From the NCBI GenBank assembly GCA_947179155.2, contig OX359270.1, positions 23,549,556 through 23,613,555 of the forward strand: a DNA stretch of 64,000 bases, read 5' to 3'. The stretch's first letter is position 1. Each line of letters opens with the position of its first letter. The translations under genes were made by a program, and so were the position numbers. The notes under the pieces were generated by a model that saw only the letters and a list, made by a program, of their open reading frames with translations, had not been told where the DNA came from and did not search any database. This document shows positions 55,371 through 64,000 of the stretch, piece by piece. The stretch comes from Hedera helix (Eukaryota; Streptophyta; Magnoliopsida; Apiales; Araliaceae).

Positions 55371-56170
55371 TACATAATTTCCGAAACCCTAGTTTGGGGA
55401 CTGCCCGACCCTCCGACGCTCCGACAGCCATAACTTCCTCATACGGAAACATTTTGGGGTGATTCTTGAGTCCATTCTCATCATAATTTCCCCCTCTACA
55501 ATTTCTCTTTGTATCACAAATCCAAATTCCAAACGGAACTGGACTAAAAACGGCTCACAATGATAAAGTGAAAACTAACTTCACAAATCGTTGGTTCTAT
55601 AGGTTCAAACTTGAATAATATGAACTCTACACATCCAAATGACATCAACTAAGTGTTGTTGTCTTTCTAACTTCTTGTTTTACAATATTTCATGGTTTGA
55701 TCACATTTTTAAAAACGTTTGACACGAAATTTAAAGATCGAACCCCTTAGGGTTTTACCGGTAAATCGCAATATGGAATTATCTTCCATTTATTTGCATA
55801 CCACACATACCAATTCATGAGATAAATATACCGAACCATGAATCTACCTATATATCATAGTTTTAGACTTCTAGAGCATCAAAATAACTTTTGATCGGTT
55901 AAAAATATATTTTGACCGATTAAAACTTATATAGACTATAAAAATGAACTTAGGAAGGTTTAGAGTACTTTTTAACCTTATGGACTTGTGTGCTCTTCTT
56001 CTTCTCCTTCTCAAGTATGTTATGAAGCTATGTGACATCCACCAAGCTCCTTCTCTAGCACTTTCCTTCAACCCATAAGTGTATGCTTACTTTTCTATCC
56101 AAGAGCTCTCTCTTTTCTCTCTAGACTTTCTAGACAAATGGCTAACAACCTAACTCATTGGTGATGCATT

Positions 56171-56180
56171 CTATTTATAG
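56171..56180 (-). promoter_or_regulatory. Candidate TATA box in LARD-like LTR
   Basis: The complement reads CTATAAATAG. The same site at 63184-63193 in the right (5') LTR would be the active one. Confidence 0.6.
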
Positions 56181-57847
56181 AACCACCTTAATCTCCATCA
56201 ACTTTCACTAATCAACTAGCATTGGTGAAATTAAGGGTTAATCAAGCTTACTATAGCTTGAATGACCAATTGATAGACCTTTTGAATGACCATTTGATTG
56301 ACTAGGGTTGGTGGGGAGTTGTTGAACCAATTTTGTACCCAAAATCAACCAACAAGCAACCTTCACATCCATGTGGGCCCCAAAATTCGGGATTTACTCT
56401 ATAAATACACCAATTTGGCTTTATTTTTATATCTTATATCATTATATAAGTATCCATATATATATATATACACCAATATATATACATTGACCACAACTTT
56501 AACTACCATTTGGGCTCCACATTGGACTCTAAGATTTAATATATTGGGCTCATCCAATTAATTGGTTTGGGCTCAATTTAATTATTACATTGGGCTAACA
56601 TTACATACCCTTTGTTACATTTAATTAAAACAAGCATTGGGCTTAATTAATTATAACTTGAATCAATGTTAAATTAATTATAAGAATTACTAGGTTAATT
56701 TATTAGACCTAGTTCAAAACCTCATTTGGACTTATAATATAATCCAATTACCTCATTAAATAAACACATTAATCTAATTACATAATCCAATTAGATTTGT
56801 TATCTATAAGTCCATTGGACCTCTAATTGAGTTAGTTTACAAAACACTAACACTTAACATAGTTTGGGTTTAATTTATTAAAACCCTAATAATGCTCATA
56901 CATACAAGCACTCTTATTAATTTTCAACATTTTGTTCCACCGCTGCGGCGGTGATTACTACCGCTGCGGCGGTAGTTCAAATTTTACTTTCCAGAGAGTT
57001 GCACCGCTGCGGCGGTGAAACCTACCGCTGCGGCGGTAGTGCTAATTTTCAAAATTCTAAAACACATTAATACAAGTACTTTAACTTGATTAAATTTACT
57101 ATCTTTTATCATCAACTTGGGTTTATAATTTAATTACCCATACCCATGTAGTTATTCCTACATTGGGTTACTCAATTAACTTATCCATCTTCATACAAGT
57201 ATTCCCATATTGGGCTAACACATATAATTCTTTTGGGCTAGTCCACTAGTAGTAATTAAATTACTTGGACTCTCCATGAGGCTTTAATCCATAATTTATT
57301 TGGACCTCTCTATAATTACCAACAAGACTTACAATAATTAACATATTGGGCTTGTTTTAATTTCACTTTGGAATTCTATACATAAACTTATTAATTAAGT
57401 TAATTACTTAACTAATCACTTCACATTATTGTCATCCTAGACAATCATCCTAGCTTTTTCGCCACTTCAACTCATAACTAATATAATTAACCTAAGTAAT
57501 TATATTTCACGACTTTCCTTCTTGCTTCTTAATTAAACTAATTAATTTATTAGCTTAATTGAGTATTAACTTACTCATCCTCTTATTTGGCTAACAAGCT
57601 CACTTTAGGTATATACATATATATATCCACATTCACTTTTCAATTGAATTTATTTCCTTAACAAATTCTCTACATGCATCAATGCAATATTCTCACATTT
57701 AATTTCTAACAAATCAATTATGTTAAAAAAAAATGTTTACCCATTTTCTACACAACTTACTTCTCACATTCTAGGTTTTAAACCTTAACCTTTAATAAAA
57801 TCAATTAAGATATTATTTAAAATCTTGAAAATATCTAGGATATTACA

Positions 57848-57859
57848 TTCACCCATTCT
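57848..57859 (-). other. Polypurine tract of the LARD-like element
   Basis: Plus-strand TTCACCCATTCT adjoins the left LTR. The complement is AGAATGGGTGAA. Confidence 0.65.
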
Positions 57860-60076
57860 TATAAGAATTTCGTCCCCGAAATTATCTCATACGTCATTCT
57901 ACCAATTTTCATCACTGAGTATAACTCTTTACTCATCAAATTCTATGACCACCCTTTTCTAGGAAGTTCATACTTTTCACAATTCCAGAACAATGGAATA
58001 TCTTGCAGAGGAATAAATTGAAAATCAATATCTTACAAAAGAATAAATTGAAAATCAAAATATTCATTAAAACTTTCATACTATTCTGAGGAGTCATAAA
58101 GACTGCGAACATACTGCGAGAATGTTTATCAATCACAAAGACTGAAAACATACCACAATGGTTTCGTACGCTAGGTGATCAGCCTATCGTACTCTAGCGC
58201 TGTGCACAACGACTTCTCACGGGGTCGAACTCTTTGGATTTACCAACCCATATCAGCATGCCACCACTGTTGGGCGCCCCCTCGCGGGTTCTTTATTCAT
58301 GGCTCTGACATATCCCCCACTATGGGGTTGTTCACCTCAGACTTACTACAAAATTCCGCTCCAGCATAAGTTGGATTGGAAAATAAAACTCGAGTCATTT
58401 CTGACCAAAAAGTGTCCAGTCAAAATAAATGACATAGACTCACATCATTGAACTGTTCGTATATTACGATTCAAAAATCATTTCAGATTAGTTAAAGTAC
58501 TAAAATTCATTTATAAGACTTCATGATACCGCACCGTTGCAACAGTGCGTTGAGGATTCCGTCTTTTCATCTCTGCACTATGGCTTTAATGGCGTGTGAT
58601 GATTTTATAAATACATTTTGATATTTTCAAATCAATTTGTCTAGCCGAAACAATTAGCATAGACTCTTTTTAAACGTTTCAAAATACTGAAAATTATTTT
58701 ATGACTTTGTCATATTACATCATACCATAGTGGGCTTAAAAATACATCCAACACTAGGTTATTTTGCATTGATGACTCCGTCGTTTATCATATCATCACA
58801 AGTAACGATGGACTTCTCCACACCTCGTGTTACTGTGACTTAATAATAAAACAAGAAAATTCATTTGTCTTTTCAAAAGCACAACAGTGCGAATTTAGCA
58901 CGATTTTAAGAATTTCAAAGTCTAGCATAGCTAGAAGATTTGGAATATCCTAAAACCTCAAAATACCTCAAATGTTTCCTCCACATTCTTTTCCAGCTTA
59001 ATAACTATATCTAGTATAGCCTTAACCTGACTACTTAACTCTATCCATACTCACTGTTCATCAAACTTATCACGTATTTGGGCTCAGGAACTTACCACAA
59101 TCATATGGTTTGAGGAGCTTGTCCTAGTCAGGCCAAAGTCACCCATTCGCTGAGGGGTTCCACCACATGACTATGAGTCACGAACTTACCATGCGTGTCA
59201 GTTCTCAGAACACGAACTTATCTTAACATCCTCTACCTATCCGTTATACACATAAGAAAAGAATCACCTTCTCAACATACATATAACGAATAGCGCGACA
59301 CCAGGTTTCAATTGATTATCACTATAGAAAGTTAAGTGGTCGTCAAACCAAACACAACCTCCTGCCCATACAAGAATTTGGTCAACTCGGCCACTAATCA
59401 ATATAGGAAGTCAAGCGGTCGTTAAACCAAGAACAAATACATCAGTTTCCCAACTGTTCAACACTGTAAGGAAACACATGCCACCAGTGCATATCTTTCT
59501 TCTTCGATACACACTGATCGTGCAAGTTTCGCAGAAGCACCTCCCAAATTGGTTCGCTGACATATCATAGCCCCCGCCCATACAAGGGTTCGTTCAACTC
59601 AACCACTATATTAATGTAGGAAGCTAAGCGGTTCTAAAACCAAGCATAAACTTCCCGCCCATACAAGGAATCATACAACTCAGTCACTAATATGAGTCCT
59701 CCATTTAAAAACTCACAAATCTCTAATTTTTCTTACCTGAATACGAATTCTCTCCATTCATATTTTAGCACATCTGCCTCATTACGAGTTCATCTCCCTA
59801 GATCATTTCATGACCTTATTAGCATTTTCTTTATGCTTCTCAAAATCTTATTATAAGATATCTTTTATCATTTCTTTGATTTAGGTACAACATGACCTTT
59901 TTTTTTAATTTTATTTCTCTTATATCTTCTGAAATCCACCTTTGGATAATCCTCAATATATGAATTTTCAAAATTCATCTTTTATTACTTAAACTCTAAC
60001 TGAGTTTATTCATTTTACTTATCTTCTACTACAGTTATAGCCTAAGGTACTCTTACCTAAGGTTTATAACCTATCA
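57860..60076 (-). other. Non-coding interior of the LARD-like element
   Basis: No gag or pol motif in either strand. It has imperfect repeats sharing GCCCATACAAGG ... CAACTC-GCCACTA ... AGGAAG-TAAGCGG ... AAACCAAG (around 59320-59430, 59574-59645 and 59654-59695). An insert near 58160-58380 of more even composition (TGGGCGCCCCCTCGCGGGTT) was not recognised. This is presumably the packaged, structured RNA region. Confidence 0.6.
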
Positions 60077-60088
60077 GCTCTGATACCA
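60077..60088 (-). other. Primer binding site, initiator-Met tRNA
   Basis: Exact GCTCTGATACCA, three bases from the right LTR. Confidence 0.92.
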
Positions 60089-60091
60089 ACT

Positions 60092-63000
60092 TGTGACGAC
60101 CCCGAATCCGGGTCCCTCGAACCTCGAACTCGGTTCATCACAGGTACTACCTTTTCCTTATTGTTCATGAATTACAACAATATTATAATTGCTAAATAAT
60201 CATTTATTTGCAATTTCACAACATCTCTTTCTATTCCAGAATCGAAATCTTTATACATTCCTAATATGTCTCAATATCATACATGATACGACATTCTATT
60301 AAAATCAATTTGAGTATCTAAGACTCATAATACATACCAAGTAAAGTCTTATACTACACAATCATTTACCTGTCCAATTCGGACTGATATCTACAGTGGT
60401 CGTGCTAGACCTTCAGTGAGTATAATATGCATTCCTGTTTCTTGATCCTTATCAAGACTTCAAATACTTGTACTATCTGAAAATGTTGGTTTAAGCAAAA
60501 GTGAGCACGACGGCTCAGCAAGTTTAACAGTTACATATAACACATTACATGCTTCACATATACTCTGCAATTTATACTTACATCATGTTTTTCATGCATT
60601 TCAGTTTATATCATACTGCTCATGCATCACATATAACATCTAGCAATTCATGCTTCATATTTATACATAATCTACATGTAATCATACCTCATGCATATCA
60701 CAATTATCATCAATATCTTTCTATTAACAATTTAATATCACATCATAGCATGTTAAGGCACATAGGAGCAAGTTCTGAAAAACTTGCCTGGTCGCTTCTA
60801 CCATTTACGCTTATTTGCGTCATTTGATCAACCTACAATTTATATACAAATTGATATAATCATTAGCTACCAGGACTTTTAATTAGTCTTAACTTAAGAC
60901 CTTAACTTCAAATTATTAACTCTTAAGATGTCCGTCAAACGAACCCTTAAGTTCCGGACAAAACCCTAGTCCAAATACAGTTTGGACAGGCCGGGTACAC
61001 TTAACCAATTTACGCATTCACTATACGTTCATCGTACATCCCACTTTCAATAAGTTGTTTAAATTAGTCACAAAGGGACTATTTACATTGGTTTAATTCA
61101 ATTAAACTTTCTTCTTTTACATAACTTAATAATTTGGACATTTAATAATGTACCAAATACCTCAAAATATTATCTACCTTTGATAATATACAACTACGTT
61201 TAAATATTATTAACCATTTAATAATATTTTAATCACTTCTTAATATTATTAACCATTTAATAATATTTTACTCACTTATTAATATTATTAACCATTTAAT
61301 AATATTTTAATTACTTATTAATATTATTAACCATTTAATAATATTTTAATCACTTATTAATATTATTAACCATTTAATAATATTTTACTCACTTATTAAT
61401 ATTATTAATTATTTAATAATATTTTAATCACTTATTAATATTATTAACCATTTAATAATATTTTAATCACTTATTAATATTATTAACCATTTAATAATAT
61501 TTTAATCACTTATTAATATTATTAACCATGTAATAATATTTTAATCACTTCTTAATATTATTAACCATTTAATAATATTTTACTCACTTATTAATATTAT
61601 TAACCATTTAATAATATTTTAATCACTTATTAATATTATTAACCATTTAATAATATTTTAATCACTTCTTAATATTATTAACCATTTAATAACATTTTAA
61701 ATCACAAATTAATATTATTAACCGTTTAATAATATTTTAATCACTTATTAATATTATTAACCATTTAATAATATTTTAATCACACATTAATATTATTAAC
61801 CATTTAATAATATTTTAATCACTTATTAATATTATTAACCATGTAATAATATTTTAATCACTTCTTAATATTATTAACCATTTAATAATATTTTAATCAC
61901 TTATTAATATTATTAACCATTTAATAATATTTTAATCACTTCTTAATATTATTAACCATTTAATAATATTTTACTTATTTAATAATGTCATTAATTATTT
62001 AAGAACATTTTCATCATATACAAATGTTATTACACATTTAATAACCTTTTAATCTTATACTAATATTATTCATCATTTAATAATATTTTAATATTCTTCA
62101 AATATTACCAATAGTTAACTTTTTAATTGTGTTAACTTTAGTATTTATTTTATACATTTAGATACCATTAAGTCACTAATAAACTTTACATATATGGTTT
62201 AGTATTGAAACACATTCATTTTACATGTATTTCAACTTAAATTTTCATTAAAAACTCATCCCGGACCGACCCGACCCGACCCGACCCGGACCGACCCGAC
62301 CCGACCCGACCCGGACCACTAAAACTGGTCACTGGCAGAATGTTTCACCGCTGCGGCGGTGGTTTTCACCGCTGTGGCGGTGGTACATAATTTCCGAAAC
62401 CCTAGTTTGGGGACTGCCCGACCCTCCGACGCTCCGACAGCCATAACTTCCTCATACGGAAACATTTTGGGGTGATTCTTGAGTCCATTCTCATCATAAT
62501 TTCCCCCTCTACAATTTCTCTTTGTATCACAAATCCAAATTCCAAACGGAACTGGACTAAAAACGGCTCACAATGATAAAGTGAAAACTAACTTCACAAA
62601 TCGTTGGTTCTATAGGTTCAAACTTGAATAATATGAACTCTACACATCCAAATGACACCAACTAAGTGTTGTTGTCTTTCTAACTTCTTGTTTTACAATA
62701 TTTCATGGTTTGATCACATTTTTAAAAACGTTTGACACGAAATTTAAAGATCGAACCCCTTAGGGTTTTACCGGTAAATCGCAATATGGAATTATCTTCC
62801 ATTTATTTGCATACCACACATACCAATTCATGAGATAAATATACCGAACCATGAATCTACCTATATATCATAGTTTTAGACTTCTAGAGCATCAAAATAA
62901 CTTTTGATCGGTTAAAAATATATTTTGACCGATTAAAACTTATATAGACTATAAAAATGAACTTAGGAAGGTTTAGAGTACTTTTTAACCTTATGGACTT

Positions 63001-64000
63001 GTGTGCTCTTCTTCTTCTCCTTCTCAAGTATGTTATGAAGCTATGTGACATCCACCAAGCTCCTTCTCTAGCACTTTCCTTCAACCCATAAGTGTATGCT
63101 TACTTTTCTATCCAAGAGCTCTCTCTTTTCTCTCTAGACTTTCTAGACAAATGGCTAACAACCTAACTCATTGGTGATGCATTCTATTTATAGAACCACC
63201 TTAATCTCCATCAACTTTCACTAATCAACTAGCATTGGTGAAATTAAGGGTTAATCAAGCTTACTATAGCTTGAATGACCAATTGATAGACCTTTTGAAT
63301 GACCATTTGATTGACTAGGGTTGGTGGGGAGTTGTTGAACCAATTTTGTACCCAAAATCAACCAACAAGCAACCTTCACATCCATGTGGGCCCCAAAATT
63401 CGGGATTTACTCTATAAATACACCAATTTGGCTTTATTTTTATATCTTATATCATTATATAAGTATCCATATATATATATATACACCAATATATATACAT
63501 TGACCACAACTTTAACTACCATTTGGGCTCCACATTGGACTCTAAGATTTAATATATTGGGCTCATCCAATTAATTGGTTTGGGCTCAATTTAATTATTA
63601 CATTGGGCTAACATTACATACCCTTTGTTACATTTAATTAAAACAAGCATTGGGCTTGATTAATTATAACTTGAATCAATGTTAAATTAATTATAAGAAT
63701 TACTAGGTTAATTTATTAGACCTAGTTCAAAACCTCATTTGGACTTATAATATAATCCAATTACCTCATTAAATAAACACATTAATCTAATTACATAATC
63801 CAATTAGATTTGTTATCTATAAGTACATTGGACCTCTAATTGAGTTAGTTTACAAAACACTAACACTTAACATAGTTTGGGTTTAATTTATTAAAACCCT
63901 AATAATGCTCATACATACAAGCACTCTTATTAATTTTCAACATTTTGTTCCACCGCTGCGGCGGTGATTACTACCGCTGCGGCGGTAGTTCAAATTTTAC
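60092..64000 (-). repeat. LARD-like element 5' LTR, cut by window end
   Basis: Matches 53206-56986 nearly base for base apart from repeat-array length. About 860 bp should lie beyond the window. Confidence 0.9.
61203..61975. repeat. 39-bp minisatellite, about 20 copies (5' LTR)
   Basis: Same unit as 54307-54975, with about three extra copies, including a CACACATTAATATT variant at 61780-61795 that is missing from the other LTR. Confidence 0.92.

Larger units (their letters stand above)
53206..57847 (-). repeat. LARD-like element 3' LTR (4642 bp)
   Basis: Starts TGTGACGACCCCG and ends GGATATTACA. Holds the 39-bp minisatellite, a CCGACC-rich tract, GC palindromes and a TATA-like site. Short frames (53663-53941, 55871-56071, 56298-56561) recur unchanged in the other LTR. 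Confidence 0.9.
53206..64000 (-). mobile_element. Non-autonomous gypsy-type LTR element (LARD-like), recent; right end outside window
   Basis: Two long direct repeats, 53206-57847 (4642 bp) and 60092 to the window end, are nearly identical outside their satellite arrays. The interior is 2244 bp and non-coding. An exact initiator-Met primer site (complement, 60077-60088) adjoins the right repeat and a purine tract (complement, 57848-57859) adjoins the left one, so the element reads on the minus strand. Its ends (TGTGACGACCCCGAATC ... TATTACA) resemble those of the Tekay-type LTR at 10864 (TGTGACGCCCCCAAATC ... TCTTACA), suggesting a related autonomous partner. Long LTRs and an interior without gag-pol define the LARD class. 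The target duplication cannot be checked because the right end lies beyond 64000. Confidence 0.85.

Noticed and set aside
1001..60088. tRNA-Met gene fragments at several TGGTATCAGAGC sites
   Set aside because: Each is a 12-base primer site next to an LTR. No tRNA cloverleaf extends from any of them.
54307..61975. CRISPR-like arrays
   Set aside because: Units are contiguous 39-bp minisatellites without unique spacers, in plant DNA.
53663..63574. Repeated small proteins (92, 66 and 87 codons) present twice in the last 11 kb
   Set aside because: They lie inside the LTRs, recur only because the LTR recurs, and match no family.
53206..64000. Large segmental (tandem) duplication of host DNA at 53.2-57.8 kb and 60.1-64 kb
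   Set aside because: The primer site, the purine tract and the LTR-like ends show that these are the two LTRs of one retrotransposon.

Overview
This window reads as nuclear DNA of a flowering plant, most likely a eudicot, from a repeat-dense (heterochromatic or intergenic) region. The evidence is the mobile-element content: Ty3/gypsy elements of Tekay and Tat/Ogre type, a SIRE-like Ty1/copia element, a CACTA transposon, MITEs, a TRIM and solo-LTR-like pieces. Several use the plant initiator-Met tRNA primer site TGGTATCAGAGC. I see no intact single-copy host gene, no tRNA or rRNA gene and no CRISPR. The species cannot be named from sequence alone.

Layout. 1-3500: AT-rich DNA with a 667-bp TRIM (534-1200, target duplication CATAG) and the 3' part of a small non-autonomous copia-like element. 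3501-13491: an old, decayed 10-kb Tekay-type gypsy element on the minus strand (target duplication TTCAA) that split that copia-like element, whose 5' LTR resumes at 13578-14258. 14259-19595: AT-rich spacer with two MITEs, microsatellites and a 95-bp tandem duplication.

19596-52265 is one deep nest. A decayed SIRE-like copia element (gag at 22.9 kb, protease and integrase at 49.7-50.9 kb, LTRs at 19596-22860 and 51140-52265) is split by a 25-kb CACTA transposon (23582-48679, target duplication GGA). The CACTA transposase genes are in turn split by a young Tat/Ogre-type gypsy element (27841-46701, two 2170-bp LTRs, target duplication CTTTT). The Tat element carries an antisense plant-mobile-domain-like gene that is interrupted by a 1.67-kb LTR-like insertion (40274-41939). 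A further solo-LTR-like insertion sits in the copia 5' LTR (20462-21814).

The Tat/Ogre element is the most informative part. Its sense strand has a 1001-codon gag-protease frame ending in a G-patch-like segment, a 174-nt stop-containing candidate intron, a reverse transcriptase whose core is deleted in frame, two RNase H domains and an integrase with a DD35E triad. All of it lies in one reading frame with only point nonsense codons. Between pol and the 3' LTR, two long antisense genes (plant-mobile-domain-like with predicted introns, and DUF7745-like) are followed by a 36-bp minisatellite.

52266-53205: an LTR-like relic. 53206 to the window end: a recent non-autonomous minus-strand gypsy-type element with 4.6-kb LTRs and a 2.2-kb non-coding interior. 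Its LTRs contain a 39-bp minisatellite that differs in copy number between the two ends (17 and 20). The right LTR runs off the window.
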